From the NCBI RefSeq assembly GCF_001187785.1, contig NZ_CP012154.1, positions 1,730,501-1,794,500 of the forward strand: a stretch of 64,000 nucleotides of DNA, written 5' to 3'. This stretch comes from Wenzhouxiangella marina. Lineage in GTDB: Bacteria; Pseudomonadota; Gammaproteobacteria; Xanthomonadales; Wenzhouxiangellaceae. This document shows positions 1 through 14,720 of the stretch, piece by piece. A program made the position numbers and the translations under genes. The stretch's first letter is position 1. Each line of letters starts with the position of its first letter. The notes under the pieces are model-generated. The model made no database searches and was not told the origin of the DNA. It was given only the letters and a program-made list of their open reading frames with translations.

Positions 1-793
1 CTTTCGACCAGGGCAGGGGGCGTTGATCGACGCTTGTGAGCTCGACGTCGCCTGCTTCACCAGGAAGCAGCTCGAGCAGGCTGACGCCGGCCGCATCCAG
101 ACGAACCGCGCTGCCCTTGTCGGCTCGCCAGTCGCCCAGCACCACCCGGTGGCCGGGCTCGCCGTCGAAGTCCAGGTCATGAATCGCCGGTCGGTGCGTA
201 TGGCCGTGAATCAGCAGTCGGACCCCGTGTTCGAGCATGCAGTCTTCGACGGCCTGCGCATTGACGTCCATGATCGCGGCCGGCTTGTTGCGGTTGCGGC
301 GCTGGCTCAGGGCTCGAGCCAGTCGAGCCAGCAACCGCCGGAACCAGATCGGGCGGGCGAGCATGCGGGCCTGCCATTCGGGGTTCCTGACGCGCTTGCG
401 AAAGCGCTGGTACTCCTCGTCATCGGTGCACAGACCGTCGCCGTGCAGCAACAGCACCACGCCACCGGCGAGCTCGAGGAGAACGGGCGCTTCCAGCAGT
501 GTCATGCCGGCGTGCTCGCAGTACGCAGGTCCCAGCAGAAAGTCCCGATTGCCGGCCAGGAAATGCACGGCCACGCCATGATCGCCCAATTCGCGCAGTG
601 CGGTGGCCACGGCAGCCGCGGGCGGCAGCATGGCATCGTCGCCGATCCAGGCTTCGAAGAGATCACCGAGGATGTAGAGGGCGCGGGCCTCGCGGCCCGG
701 CCCGGAGAGAAAGTCCAGCAGCAGCTTGGTGGTGCCGGACCGATCGCCGTCCAGATGCAGGTCGGCGATCAGATAGACGGGACGATCACTCAG
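1..793 (-). CDS. lpxH: UDP-2,3-diacylglucosamine diphosphatase LpxH (3' end beyond window)
   Basis: LpxH hydrolyses UDP-2,3-diacylglucosamine to lipid X in lipid A synthesis at the inner membrane. The minus-strand frame shows the metallophosphoesterase motifs in order: DLHLDGD near the N terminus, [28 protein letters not shown] and GHTHRP, followed by VVLGDW as in LpxH. No stop is reached before base 1, so the C terminus lies outside; at least 264 residues are open against about 240 in E. coli. The frame has no ATG, GTG or TTG between its upstream stop and the first motif. The only near-cognate start is CTG at 793-791, which overlaps the end of the cyclophilin gene by 8 bases, so translation is probably coupled. 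Identity is secure; the start is not. Confidence 0.93.
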   Translation of the reverse strand, partial: MSDRPVYLIADLHLDGDRSGTTKLLLDFLSGPGREARALYILGDLFEAWIGDDAMLPPAAAVATALRELGDHGVAVHFLAGNRDFLLGPAYCEHAGMTLLEAPVLLELAGGVVLLLHGDGLCTDDEEYQRFRKRVRNPEWQARMLARPIWFRRLLARLARALSQRRNRNKPAAIMDVNAQAVEDCMLEHGVRLLIHGHTHRPAIHDLDFDGEPGHRVVLGDWRADKGSAVRLDAAGVSLLELLPGEAGDVELTSVDQRPLPWSK

Positions 794-1394
794 GGATTTC
801 GACCCGCTCGATGATCACGTCCTCGACCGGGACGTTCTGGTGCATGCCTCTGGAGCCGGTGGCGACCTGGCGGATCGCATCGACCACGTCCATGCCGTCG
901 ACCACGCGGCCGAAGACCGCATAGCCCCAGGTCTGACCCGAGTGCTTGGAGCGGTGGTTCAGGAAGGCGTTGTCGGTCACGTTGATGAAGAACTGCGAGG
1001 TGGCCGAATGCGGGTCGTTGGTCCGTGCCATGGCCAGGGTGCCGCGGTCGTTCGACAGGCCGTTGTCGGCCTCGTTGTCGATCGGCTCACGGGTGGCCTT
1101 CTGGTTGAAGTCCGTATCGAAACCGCCGCCCTGGATCATGAAGTTGGAAATGACGCGGTGGAACAGGGTGCCGTCGTAGTGGCCGTCGCGGGCATACTGG
1201 AGGAAGTTCTCGACGGACTTCGGCGCGGCATCTTCGAACAGCTCGATGGTGATGGCGCCATGGTTGGTGTGCAGGATCACTTGCGGATACTCCTTCGGTT
1301 CGGTCTCGGTTTCGGCCTCGGCTGCCATTTCCTCGGTCTGGCTCCAGGCCAGAACGGGCAGCAGCAGAGCAACGATCAGTGACAGGATTCGCAT
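786..1394 (-). CDS. periplasmic cyclophilin-type peptidyl-prolyl isomerase
   Basis: A 202-residue cyclophilin that should catalyse cis-trans isomerisation of prolyl bonds in exported proteins. The first ~19 residues ([19 protein letters not shown]) look like a cleavable signal peptide, followed by a short Glu/Thr-rich linker. The cyclophilin core carries [17 protein letters not shown], the catalytic [15 protein letters not shown] segment, and [10 protein letters not shown] with [16 protein letters not shown]. This resembles PpiA/PpiB. Its stop overlaps the lpxH start, so the two genes are probably cotranscribed. It is divergent from mtnA across an 89-base gap. Confidence 0.93.
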   Translation of the reverse strand: MRILSLIVALLLPVLAWSQTEEMAAEAETETEPKEYPQVILHTNHGAITIELFEDAAPKSVENFLQYARDGHYDGTLFHRVISNFMIQGGGFDTDFNQKATREPIDNEADNGLSNDRGTLAMARTNDPHSATSQFFINVTDNAFLNHRSKHSGQTWGYAVFGRVVDGMDVVDAIRQVATGSRGMHQNVPVEDVIIERVEIPE

Positions 1395-1483
1395 GACTGG
1401 AATTCACTCCGGTGCGGGTCTGAAACGGCTGCCAATGATACTGGATTCGTTTCTTCGTCGTGCGCACGCATTAAACTAGACCG

Positions 1484-2530
<1,047 letters not shown>

Positions 2531-2552
2531 CCGATTGCGCTCGTCGTCGATC

Positions 2553-2558
2553 TATAAT
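2553..2558 (+). promoter_or_regulatory. -10 box (TATAAT) upstream of fumC
   Basis: A consensus TATAAT lies 29 bases before the fumC ATG, just after the mtnA stop. No good -35 hexamer is seen at 16-18 bases, so the full promoter is uncertain, but the box suggests fumC can be transcribed independently of mtnA. Confidence 0.45.
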
Positions 2559-2587
2559 TGCCGGCTGGATTTCCACCGGATAGAGCG

Positions 2588-3964
<1,377 letters not shown>

Positions 3965-3974
3965 GCCGAGTCGA

Positions 3975-4469
3975 ATGGGACGCTGGCGCCCGCCGGTCCG
4001 GCCCTCGAGCCCGTACATCACGGCCGAGGGCCATCGCCGTCTGCAGGACGAGCTCAAGACCCTGTGGGTCGAACGGCGTGAAGTCGTCGCCGCGGTCACT
4101 GCGGCGGCGGCGGAGGGCGACCGCTCCGAGAACGCCGAGTACATCTACCGCAAGAAGCAGCTGCGGGGCATCGATGGTCGAATCCGCTACCTCCAGAAGC
4201 GACTCGATGTCGTCGAAGTCGTGCGCCAGCGTCCGGCCGATCCCGAGCGCGTGTTCTTCGGCGCTCGGGTCCGTCTGGCCGAGGCGTCGGGCCAGGAGGT
4301 GCAGTACCGCATCGTGGGTGCCGACGAGACGGATGCCCAGCAGGGCTGGATCTCGATCGACTCGCCGGTCGCGCGGGCGCTGCTCGGTCGGCGTCTGGAC
4401 GAGGAGGTGGACGTACCGACGCCCTCGGGACCGCGCCGGCTGCTGATCGTCGACATCGCCTACGCTTGA
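3975..4469 (+). CDS. greB: transcription elongation factor GreB
   Basis: GreB rescues backtracked RNA polymerase by stimulating transcript cleavage through the secondary channel. The 164-residue protein has the N-terminal coiled coil (residues ~15-85) with [18 protein letters not shown] and the acidic tip region [18 protein letters not shown], typical of GreB rather than GreA. The C-terminal FKBP-like domain includes FFGARVRL and VGADETD. The gene lies 10 bases downstream of fumC. Its TGA stop sits inside a CTTGAA sequence immediately left of a palindromic element. Confidence 0.95.
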   Translation: MGRWRPPVRPSSPYITAEGHRRLQDELKTLWVERREVVAAVTAAAAEGDRSENAEYIYRKKQLRGIDGRIRYLQKRLDVVEVVRQRPADPERVFFGARVRLAEASGQEVQYRIVGADETDAQQGWISIDSPVARALLGRRLDEEVDVPTPSGPRRLLIVDIAYA

Positions 4470-4470
4470 A

Positions 4471-4602
4471 CCCGCCTTGTTCACCACCCGTTCTACTGCG
4501 GCAACACCAGGCCCCGCATCAGCGACGTTTCGCTCGGTCGCGAAACGCGGCGGGTACAGGACCTGACAGCGCCTCGCAACGAACGGGTGGTGAACAAGGC
4601 GG
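4471..4602. repeat. palindromic repeat element, long copy (22-bp inverted arms)
   Basis: The left arm at 4471-4493 (CCCGCCTTGTTCACCACCC then GTTC) and the right arm at 4581-4602 are perfect reverse complements over 22 bases. The interior has a second hairpin (CGTTTCGC at 4526-4533 with GCGAAACG at 4540-4547). A shorter relative lies at 48238-48310 with the same arms and a shared interior core (ACCAGGCCC ... GCAACGAACGG). GCTTGAA occurs at both edges (4464-4470 and 4602-4608), which could be a target-site duplication from a MITE-like insertion. Transcribed, the element would form a long hairpin between greB and the Hsp20 gene. Confidence 0.85.
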
Positions 4603-4631
4603 CTTGAAAAGCGGTTCTGACCGACCCATCT
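4603..4631 (+). promoter_or_regulatory. sigma-32 (RpoH)-type heat-shock promoter for the Hsp20 gene
   Basis: CTTGAAA at 4603-4609 matches the RpoH -35 consensus exactly. After a 14-base spacer, ACCCATCT at 4624-4631 matches the -10 consensus CCCCATNT at 7 of 8 positions. It lies 110 bases upstream of the small heat-shock gene, which is the expected target. The -35 directly abuts the right arm of the palindromic repeat. Confidence 0.85.
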
Positions 4632-4740
4632 TTCATTTCGAGGTCGCCGCAAGGGGCCTCGCCACTCGCCCGGCCGGGAATCCGGGGGGCGAATCCAAGA
4701 AACCGAAACAAGACCGATTGCTTCCAAGGAGGATACGGTT

Positions 4741-5214
4741 ATGACCACGTTCGATCTTTCACCCCTGTACCGCACGGCCATCGGCTTCGACCGCCTGGCT
4801 GACATGCTCTCGTCGGCCGCTCGCGTCGATTCCGGCGCCAACAGCTATCCGCCCTACAACATCGAGTCGCTGGGCGAGGATCGCTACCGCATCACGATGG
4901 CGGTGGCTGGCTTCGCGCAGAACGAGCTCAGCATCGAAACCGAGCGCAACACCTTGACCATTGCCGGCGCCAAGACGGAAAGCGAATCCAGCGAGCAGGG
5001 CGAATTCCTGCACCGCGGAATCGCCACCCGCAGCTTCGAACGGCGCTTCCAGCTGGCCGATCATGTCGAAGTGTCTTCGGCCCGCCTGGAGAACGGTCTC
5101 CTGCACATCGAGCTGAAGCGTGAGCTGCCCGAGCAGATGAAGCCGCGCAAGATCGAGATCGGCAGCGGCACCAGCCGCCTGATCGAAGGCGAGCGCGACG
5201 CCAAGGCCGCCTGA
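4741..5214 (+). CDS. small heat-shock protein, Hsp20/IbpA family
   Basis: An ATP-independent holdase that binds unfolding proteins. The 157-residue product has the IbpA-type N terminus (MTTFDLSPLYRTAIGFDRL), then an alpha-crystallin domain (~35-130) with YPPYNIESLGEDRYRITMAV, FLHRGIATRSFERRF and the closing signature ARLENGLLHIEL. A near-consensus Shine-Dalgarno (AAGGAGG, 4728-4734) precedes the ATG. A sigma-32 promoter lies upstream and a Rho-independent terminator downstream, so this is a single-gene heat-shock unit. The ~110-base leader is GC-rich and might be a thermosensor, but I cannot show a ROSE-type fold. Confidence 0.95.
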   Translation: MTTFDLSPLYRTAIGFDRLADMLSSAARVDSGANSYPPYNIESLGEDRYRITMAVAGFAQNELSIETERNTLTIAGAKTESESSEQGEFLHRGIATRSFERRFQLADHVEVSSARLENGLLHIELKRELPEQMKPRKIEIGSGTSRLIEGERDAKAA

Positions 5215-5239
5215 TCCAGCCCGACTCTCCATGGGTACG

Positions 5240-5266
5240 GGGGCACCCGGTCGGGTGCCCCTTTTT
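5240..5266 (+). terminator. Rho-independent terminator after the Hsp20 gene
   Basis: GGGGCACCC (5240-5248), loop GGTC, GGGTGCCCC (5253-5261), then TTTTT. It closes the Hsp20 transcript and lies before the ATG chosen for the next gene. Confidence 0.9.
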
Positions 5267-5281
5267 GTGTACGATACTTCG

Positions 5282-6043
5282 ATGAGTGAATCGGTCCGAT
5301 CCTTTTCGCCGATGATGGCCCTGTACCCCCTGTGGCAGTGGCTGGTCTTCGTGCCTGTCGCCGTGTTGGCCACCCTGGTCGGTGCCAGCCTGGCCGTGCC
5401 CACGGCGCTGCTCGTTTCACCCCGCCTGGCCAACATCTACATCGCCGTGCCCTGGTGCCATGTCCTGGCTTTCTTCGCCCCGGTGCGCGTCGATGTCGAA
5501 GGGCTCGAACACGTCGATCGGGATCAGAGCTATGTGGTCGTGGCCAATCACCAGAGCCAGTTCGATATTCCCGTGATCTACGGCTTCTGCGGGCTCGATC
5601 TGCGCTGGGTCATGAAGGCCGAGCTCGGCAAGGTGCCGTTCATCGCCCAGGGCTGTCAGGCCATCGGCCATATCTTCGTCGATCGCAGTGATCCCGATCA
5701 GGCGCGCTCGGCGATCAATCGAGCGGTCGGGCGTTTGAAGCAGGGCACCGGCATCCTGTTCTTCGCCGAGGGCACCCGCAGTCGCTCGGGCCAGTTGCTG
5801 GCCTTCAAGAAAGGGGCCTTCCGGGTCGCGATCGACCAGCAGATGCCGATTCTTCCGATGACCGTGGTCGGCACTCGCGACGTGATGCCGGCCGACTCGA
5901 TCCGCATCCGGCCCGGTCGGACCCGTCTGGTGATTCACCCACCGATCGAAACCGAGGGCATGGGCATCGAAGATCTTCGTGCCCTGCGAGATCGAGTGCG
6001 AACGACCATCGGTAGCGCGCTCGAGCCCCTGGACGGTCCCTGA
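5282..6043 (+). CDS. 1-acyl-sn-glycerol-3-phosphate acyltransferase (PlsC family)
   Basis: Should transfer an acyl chain to lysophosphatidic acid to give phosphatidic acid at the inner membrane. The 253-residue protein has hydrophobic segments (~15-65), the catalytic NHQSQFD box with H90 and D95, the FAEGTRSRSG substrate box (~161-170) and ILPMTVVGT. The ATG at 5282 is chosen because an upstream in-frame start at 5231 would fall before the terminator hairpin. The next gene (rhomboid) follows after 3 bases. Whether this is the main PlsC or a paralogue cannot be told here. Confidence 0.9.
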   Translation: MSESVRSFSPMMALYPLWQWLVFVPVAVLATLVGASLAVPTALLVSPRLANIYIAVPWCHVLAFFAPVRVDVEGLEHVDRDQSYVVVANHQSQFDIPVIYGFCGLDLRWVMKAELGKVPFIAQGCQAIGHIFVDRSDPDQARSAINRAVGRLKQGTGILFFAEGTRSRSGQLLAFKKGAFRVAIDQQMPILPMTVVGTRDVMPADSIRIRPGRTRLVIHPPIETEGMGIEDLRALRDRVRTTIGSALEPLDGP

Positions 6044-6046
6044 TCC

Positions 6047-6724
6047 ATGCAGCTGCACGTCCCCGACCCCGACTACACGGGCTCCCCCCGGGCCATACGC
6101 AGCTTCTGGCTCGCGGTCCGTCTCGTGGTCGGCCTGCTGATCGTGATCTGGGCCGTGTTCGGCTTCGAGCGCCTGATGGCCATCGATCTGACCCAGTTCG
6201 GGCTCCGTCCGCGCGAGTTGGCGGGCCTCCTCGGACTGGCGACCACGCCGCTGCTGCACGGCAATTTCAGTCACCTGATGTCCAACACCCTGCCGCTGTT
6301 CGTCGGCGGGGTGGCGATGCTCTTCCTGTACCCGGTGGCAGCCCTGCGAGCCTTTCCCCTGATCTACGTGGGCAGTTCGGGCCTGGCCTGGTTGTTCGCT
6401 CGCTCGAGTCTGCACATCGGCGCCAGTGGTCTGATCTACGGAATTCTGGCCTTCGTCTTCGTGTCGGGCCTGATCCGTCGAGACCTGCGTTCGGTCGGGG
6501 TGTCGCTGATGATCTGGTTGCTCTACGGTTCGATGATCTGGGGCGTGCTCCCGACCGGCTCGGGAACGAGCTGGGAGCTGCATCTGAGCGGCGCCGCGGT
6601 GGGCCTGGTGCTGGCCTTTCTGCTCGAGCGTCACGATCGGCCGCCGCTCAAGCGCTACGATTGGGAGGACGAGTCCGAGTTCGAAGAGGGCGAGGACGAG
6701 CAGCCCTGGCGGGACTGGCACTGA
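6047..6724 (+). CDS. rhomboid-family intramembrane serine protease
   Basis: A 225-residue multi-pass membrane protein with rhomboid landmarks: H76 and N80 in HLMSN, the catalytic serine S127 in GASG, and H179 in ELHLSGAAVGL, giving a plausible Ser-His dyad. About six hydrophobic segments are visible. The C-terminal ~40 residues are strongly acidic (EDESEFEEGEDEQ) and cytoplasmic in character. It follows the acyltransferase by 3 bases, so they are probably cotranscribed. Substrates are unknown. Confidence 0.88.
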   Translation: MQLHVPDPDYTGSPRAIRSFWLAVRLVVGLLIVIWAVFGFERLMAIDLTQFGLRPRELAGLLGLATTPLLHGNFSHLMSNTLPLFVGGVAMLFLYPVAALRAFPLIYVGSSGLAWLFARSSLHIGASGLIYGILAFVFVSGLIRRDLRSVGVSLMIWLLYGSMIWGVLPTGSGTSWELHLSGAAVGLVLAFLLERHDRPPLKRYDWEDESEFEEGEDEQPWRDWH

Positions 6725-6763
6725 GCGGGCCGCGACCGCTTTCCAAACGAGGAATTCGAAATC

Positions 6764-7360
6764 ATGGCAAGACGTCTGCTGTCGATCCTGTTGGCCTTGG
6801 TGATCGTGATCATCCTGGTGGGCTTCTTCCTGCCGCGCGAAGTCACGGTGCAACGCACGCGCCTGATCGATGCGCCGCCGGAACGGGTCCACGCCGTGCT
6901 GGAGGACCTGCGCTACTTCAGCCAGTGGTCGCCCTGGTATGCGCGCACGCCGGACGCCGGCTACCGCCTGGAGGGGCCATCCTCCGGTCCGGGCGCGACC
7001 CTGAGCTGGCAGGACGAGCGCGGCAGCGGCGCCGGTCGCCTCTGGATCGTGGCCAGCCAGGCGCCGGAATCCATCGACCTGAAGCTCGAGCTCGGCGACA
7101 CCGAGGCGGACAATTTCTTTCGCATTGGGCCTGCCGACGGGGGCAGCTCGGTGACCTGGGGCATGCGCATGCGTTTCGGCACCTTCGACCTGACCGGGCG
7201 CTACATCGGACTGATGCTTCCGAACCTGGTCGGCAATGATTACCGCGAAGGCCTGGATCGCCTGGCCGACTACCTCGACGCCTTCCCGGGCTCGATGCCC
7301 CCGGTTCCAGAGGGCATCGAAGCGAGCGACTTCCCGAGCCGTCCCGACGGCGGATCCTGA
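6764..7360 (+). CDS. membrane-anchored SRPBCC (START-like) family protein
   Basis: A 198-residue protein with an N-terminal transmembrane segment (~5-25, LLSILLALVIVIILVGFFLP) followed by an SRPBCC/polyketide-cyclase-like domain beginning VQRTRLIDAPPERVHAVLED and including FSQWSPW. Members of this fold bind hydrophobic ligands; no catalytic function can be assigned. Its stop overlaps the ATG of the next gene by one base (TGATG), indicating coupled translation. Confidence 0.8.
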   Translation: MARRLLSILLALVIVIILVGFFLPREVTVQRTRLIDAPPERVHAVLEDLRYFSQWSPWYARTPDAGYRLEGPSSGPGATLSWQDERGSGAGRLWIVASQAPESIDLKLELGDTEADNFFRIGPADGGSSVTWGMRMRFGTFDLTGRYIGLMLPNLVGNDYREGLDRLADYLDAFPGSMPPVPEGIEASDFPSRPDGGS

Positions 7361-8226
7361 TGCCGCCGCGTCTGCACGTCCTGGGGGCGGGGCGCGCCGC
7401 CAGAGTGCTGGCGCGCTGGCTGGCCGATGCCGGACAGTGCCGGATCGGGCAACTGGTCTGTCGGCGACGCGCATCGGCAGAATCCGCGGCCGCCTTCATC
7501 GGCCAGGGCCAGGTCGCAGTCCGTCCGGGACCGATGGCCGCCGACGATTGGCTGCTGATCGGGCTCCCCGATGACCTGCTCGATCAGCACGAGGTTCAGG
7601 AACTGCGAAGCCGGTCGGAGCAACCGATGCTGGCCTTTCATCTGTCCGGAGCGCGGTCGGCCGAGCTGATTCGAGGCGTGGCCCGGGAGGTCGCATCGCT
7701 GCATCCGGCTCGGGCCTTTGCCGATCCCGAGCGTGCCCTTGCGCAGATGCCCGGCACCTGGTTCACCGCCGAAGGCGATGACGCGGCCCTCGAGTGCCTG
7801 GGCGCCTGCATTCGCGCGGCCGGCGGGTGCTGGCAGACCGTCGAGGCCGAGGCCAAGCCTGCCTACCATGCCGCCACCGTCGTCGCCAGCAACTACCTGG
7901 TGACCCTGACGGGCCTGGCGCGTCGCCTGGCGGCCGAAGCGGGGCTGGCGCCCGAATCCGCGGCGGCCCTGATCGAGGTGCTGCAGCGTGGCACCCTGGC
8001 CAATCTAAGCGAGCGGCCGGCCGCTTCTGCCCTGACCGGGCCCATCGAGCGTGGGGACGCGGGCCAGGTGGAGCGTCTGCAGGCGGTCATGGAACAGGCC
8101 TGCCCGGATCGCGTCGGCCTGCTGCGCGAGTTGGGCCTGGCCACCCTGGAGCTGGCGATCGAGCGCCGAGGTCCGGGCTCGAAGGATGCGAAGATGCTCG
8201 AGACCTTTACCAGTCGCTCAGATTGA
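7360..8226 (+). CDS. Rossmann-like and DUF2520 domain protein
   Basis: A 288-residue protein starting with a dinucleotide-binding pattern (LHVLGAGRAARVLARWL) and continuing into a helical C-terminal half seen in the Rossmann-like/DUF2520 family. It resembles 6-phosphogluconate-dehydrogenase-fold enzymes and probably binds NAD(P); the substrate is unknown. It is coupled to the SRPBCC gene. Its 3' end overlaps the convergent aat gene by 20 bases. Confidence 0.82.
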   Translation: MPPRLHVLGAGRAARVLARWLADAGQCRIGQLVCRRRASAESAAAFIGQGQVAVRPGPMAADDWLLIGLPDDLLDQHEVQELRSRSEQPMLAFHLSGARSAELIRGVAREVASLHPARAFADPERALAQMPGTWFTAEGDDAALECLGACIRAAGGCWQTVEAEAKPAYHAATVVASNYLVTLTGLARRLAAEAGLAPESAAALIEVLQRGTLANLSERPAASALTGPIERGDAGQVERLQAVMEQACPDRVGLLRELGLATLELAIERRGPGSKDAKMLETFTSRSD

Positions 8227-8935
8227 CCTGGCCCAGGCGTTCGCACCACGGGCCGGTCAGATCCTCACGCCGGATTCCCTCCGTGACCACGGCCCGGAAG
8301 TCGGTGCCATCGAGCAGGCGAACGCCCATCGTTTCCAGATGCGGGTTCCAGATCTGACAATCGGCGAGCAGAAAGTCCCAGCTCTCCAGACAGCGCATCA
8401 GCACGGCCAGGGCGATCTTCGAGGCATCGCGCCGCCGATGGAACTTGGACTCGGCGAAGAACAGCTTGCCCAGCGCCACTCCGTACAGGCCGCCGATCAG
8501 CTCACCTTCCGTCGACAGTACTTCCAGGCTGTGCGCATGGCCGGCCCGATGCAGCGCCAGATAGGCGCTTTGCATGGCCGGGGTGATCCAGGTGCCGTTC
8601 TGGTCCCTGCGCGGGGCGGCGCAGGCGGCGACCACCTTGTCGAAGGCCTGATCGAGTCGGATCCGGAAATCCCCCTGTCGCAGCGTGCGCGCAAGGCGGC
8701 GGGGCAGGTGCCAGCCGCCCGGGATCATCACGGCGCGGGGTTCGGGTGACCACCAGAGAATCGGGGAGCCGTGCTCGTACCAGGGGAAGATGCCCAGTCG
8801 ATAGGCATTGAGCAGTCGGGTCTGGCTCAGATCCCCGCCCCAGGCGACCAGGCCGTCGGGATGTCGGCAGGCCGCCGGATCGGGGAAGGGGGCATCGGGC
8901 TCTGGGCCGAGTTGGGGGATGAGGATACCGGACAT
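8207..8935 (-). CDS. aat: leucyl/phenylalanyl-tRNA--protein transferase
   Basis: Transfers Leu or Phe from tRNA to N-terminal Lys/Arg of proteins, making N-degrons for ClpAP. The 242-residue product has the Aat signatures: FPDPAACRHPDGLVAWGGDLS, LLNAYRLGIFPWYEHGSPILWWSPEPR split across the N-terminal third, then AHSLEVL and GGLYGVALGKLFFAESKFHRRRDASKIAL. It lies 22 bases downstream of the COG3146-type gene and ends convergently inside the DUF2520 gene. Confidence 0.96.
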   Translation of the reverse strand: MSGILIPQLGPEPDAPFPDPAACRHPDGLVAWGGDLSQTRLLNAYRLGIFPWYEHGSPILWWSPEPRAVMIPGGWHLPRRLARTLRQGDFRIRLDQAFDKVVAACAAPRRDQNGTWITPAMQSAYLALHRAGHAHSLEVLSTEGELIGGLYGVALGKLFFAESKFHRRRDASKIALAVLMRCLESWDFLLADCQIWNPHLETMGVRLLDGTDFRAVVTEGIRREDLTGPWCERLGQVNLSDW

Positions 8936-8957
8936 GCCTGATGCGATTACGGTGGGG

Positions 8958-12303
<3,346 letters not shown>

Positions 12304-12342
12304 TCAATCGATTGAAGCGCCTTATTCAAGTATGCTCTTGAT

Positions 12343-14664
12343 ATGAGCAAAGCTTCGGCCAAGAAATCCGCCGGCAATCAGGCCGACGCGTCGTCCGATT
12401 CGGGCGGCGCGATGGCGCGGCGGATGGCCGAGTCGGCCTTCCTGATCATCCTGGTGCTGGCCCTGTACCTGCTGCTGGCCCTGTTCTCGCACGACCCGAC
12501 CGATCCGGGTTGGTCGCGGGCCGCCTCGGGCAGCCAGGTGGCCAATCTCGGTGGCTCCTTCGGGGCCTGGCTTTCGGATCTGTTCCTGGTGCTGTTCGGC
12601 TACATGGCCTACGTCGCCCCGCTGCTCGTGGGGCTGGCAGGCCTGCGCATCCTGCGCGAGCGGACCGAACCGGCCAGTCTGGCCGAATGGAGCGTTCGCA
12701 CCGGCGGTCTGCTGCTGATCGTGCTGGCCGGCTGCATCCTGCTGGACATGCAGTCCCGCGGCGCGCTGGACGATGGCGGCGGGGTGCTCGGCGCCCTGCT
12801 GGCCGGGCCGATGGTGCGGACCATGGGCTTCACCGGAGCCGCCTTGATCAACCTCACCATCCTGCTCGCCGGGATCACCCTGTTCACCGGCCTGAGCTGG
12901 ATTCGCGTGGTCGATCGCACGGGCCGTGGCGCGATCTGGCTGGCCGCCTGGCTGGTCGATCGCTTCGGCAGGCTGCGGGACTGGTTCGCGGGTCGTCGGG
13001 CGCGCGCCGAGCGCGAGGAAGTACGCAAACGCGACACGATCAAGCGCAAGACCAAGCCGGAGGTTCGGATCGAGCCCCGGGTGGAACCGACCATCACCAG
13101 GCCGGTCGAGACCCGCCACAAGCAGCAGCCCCTGTTCAAGCATCTGAGTGATTCGGGCGTGCCGCCGCTGGATCTGCTCGACGAGCCCAAGCAGGCCAAG
13201 GCCGCCTTCTCCGAAGACGCCCTGAAGGCGATGAGTCGCCAGGTCGAACTGAAACTGGCCGACTTCGGCGTCGAGGTGGAGGTCGTGGCCGTGCACCCGG
13301 GGCCGGTGATCACGCGTTTCGAGCTGCAGCCCGCGCCCGGGGTGAAGGGGGCGCAGATCTCCAATCTGGCCAAGGACCTGGCGCGCGGCCTCAGCGTGAT
13401 TTCCGTGCGCGTGGTCGACGTCATCCCGGGCAAGAGCGTCATCGGCCTGGAAATCCCCAACGAGAATCGGGAGATCGTCTATCTGCGCGACATCTTCGCC
13501 TCGGAAGCCTACGTCAAGTCGTCCTCGCCGCTGACCCTGGGACTGGGCAAGAGCATTTCCGGCAAGCCGATGACGGCCGATATCGCCAAGATGCCGCACC
13601 TGCTGGTGGCCGGTACGACCGGCTCGGGGAAATCGGTGGCGATCAACGCGATGATTCTCAGCCTGCTCTACAAGGCCACGCCGGACCAGGTGCGCCTGAT
13701 CATGGTCGACCCGAAGATGCTCGAACTGTCCGTCTACGAGGGCATCCAGCACCTGCTCACGCCGGTCGTGACCGACATGAAGGAAGCGGCCAATGCGCTG
13801 CGCTGGTGCGTGGCGGAAATGGAGCGGCGCTATCGTCTGATGGCGGCCGTGGGCGTGCGCAATCTGGCCGGCTTCAATCGCAAGATCAAGGAGGCCATCG
13901 ACAAGGGCGAGCCGATTCCCGACCCCCTGATCGATCCCAGCGCCATTCCTGCCGGCGAAGAGGCGCCGACGCTGACCAAGCTGCCCTACATCGTGGTGGT
14001 GGTCGACGAGTTCGCCGATATGATGATGATCGTCGGCAAGAAGGTCGAACAGCTGATCGCCCGCCTGGCCCAGAAGGCGCGTGCCGCCGGCATCCATCTG
14101 GTGCTGGCCACGCAGCGGCCCTCCGTGGACGTGATCACCGGCCTGATCAAGGCCAATATCCCGACGCGGATGGCCTTCCAGGTCAGCTCGCGGATCGATT
14201 CGCGCACCATCCTCGACCAGCAGGGCGCCGAACAGCTGCTCGGCCACGGTGACATGCTCTATCTGCCGCCGGGGCAGGGCGTCCCCGAGCGAATCCACGG
14301 GGCCTTCGTCGACGACCACGAGGTGCACGGAGTGGTCGAGTGGCTCAAGCAACAGGGTGAGCCCGACTACCTCGAAGACGTACTGGCCGATACCCAGACG
14401 ACCAGCGACGGCATGACCATCGGCGAAAACGGCCTGCCCGAGAGTTCCGGCGGCGGCGACTCCGACGATGAACTTTACGACAAGGCCGTTGCCTATGTGA
14501 CCAGTAGTCGCCGGGCGTCGATCTCCTCGGTCCAGCGGCAGCTGCGCATCGGCTACAACCGCGCGGCCCGCCTGATCGAGGAAATGGAAGCCCAGGGCGT
14601 GGTCTCTCCGCCCGAGCACAATGGCCAGCGTGAAGTGCTGGCGCCGGCGCCGCCCCGCGACTGA
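12343..14664 (+). CDS. ftsK: DNA translocase FtsK
   Basis: Hexameric septal DNA pump coordinating chromosome segregation with cell division. The 773-residue product has an N-terminal membrane domain with about four hydrophobic segments (~20-175) and a short charged linker (~215-265), shorter than in E. coli. Next comes the RecA-like motor with Walker A GTTGSGKS (~425-432) and Walker [15 protein letters not shown]. The C-terminal winged-helix gamma domain includes [20 protein letters not shown] and recognises KOPS. lolA follows, as in many gammaproteobacteria. Confidence 0.97.
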   Translation: MSKASAKKSAGNQADASSDSGGAMARRMAESAFLIILVLALYLLLALFSHDPTDPGWSRAASGSQVANLGGSFGAWLSDLFLVLFGYMAYVAPLLVGLAGLRILRERTEPASLAEWSVRTGGLLLIVLAGCILLDMQSRGALDDGGGVLGALLAGPMVRTMGFTGAALINLTILLAGITLFTGLSWIRVVDRTGRGAIWLAAWLVDRFGRLRDWFAGRRARAEREEVRKRDTIKRKTKPEVRIEPRVEPTITRPVETRHKQQPLFKHLSDSGVPPLDLLDEPKQAKAAFSEDALKAMSRQVELKLADFGVEVEVVAVHPGPVITRFELQPAPGVKGAQISNLAKDLARGLSVISVRVVDVIPGKSVIGLEIPNENREIVYLRDIFASEAYVKSSSPLTLGLGKSISGKPMTADIAKMPHLLVAGTTGSGKSVAINAMILSLLYKATPDQVRLIMVDPKMLELSVYEGIQHLLTPVVTDMKEAANALRWCVAEMERRYRLMAAVGVRNLAGFNRKIKEAIDKGEPIPDPLIDPSAIPAGEEAPTLTKLPYIVVVVDEFADMMMIVGKKVEQLIARLAQKARAAGIHLVLATQRPSVDVITGLIKANIPTRMAFQVSSRIDSRTILDQQGAEQLLGHGDMLYLPPGQGVPERIHGAFVDDHEVHGVVEWLKQQGEPDYLEDVLADTQTTSDGMTIGENGLPESSGGGDSDDELYDKAVAYVTSSRRASISSVQRQLRIGYNRAARLIEEMEAQGVVSPPEHNGQREVLAPAPPRD

Positions 14665-14720
14665 GCCCGGGACCGTTCAGGGTCCGGGGTCCCGACCCGC
14701 TTTCTTCTGGAGTGTTGCCG

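Noticed and set aside
4471-4602. Reading the greB-hsp20 palindrome as a simple Rho-independent terminator
   Set aside because: No T run follows the right arm, and a related copy elsewhere with a different interior shows that it is a repeat element.
5417-7474. Long minus-strand open frame opposite the acyltransferase, rhomboid and SRPBCC genes
   Set aside because: Antisense to three genes with clear catalytic motifs; composition is typical of chance frames in GC-rich DNA.
7360-8226. Reading the DUF2520 gene as 2-dehydropantoate reductase or ProC
   Set aside because: It has the N-terminal dinucleotide motif but not the substrate motifs of those families; the C-terminal half fits DUF2520 better.
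12322-14619. Long minus-strand open frame opposite ftsK
   Set aside because: Shadow of ftsK codon usage; no recognisable motif, and ftsK itself is unambiguous.
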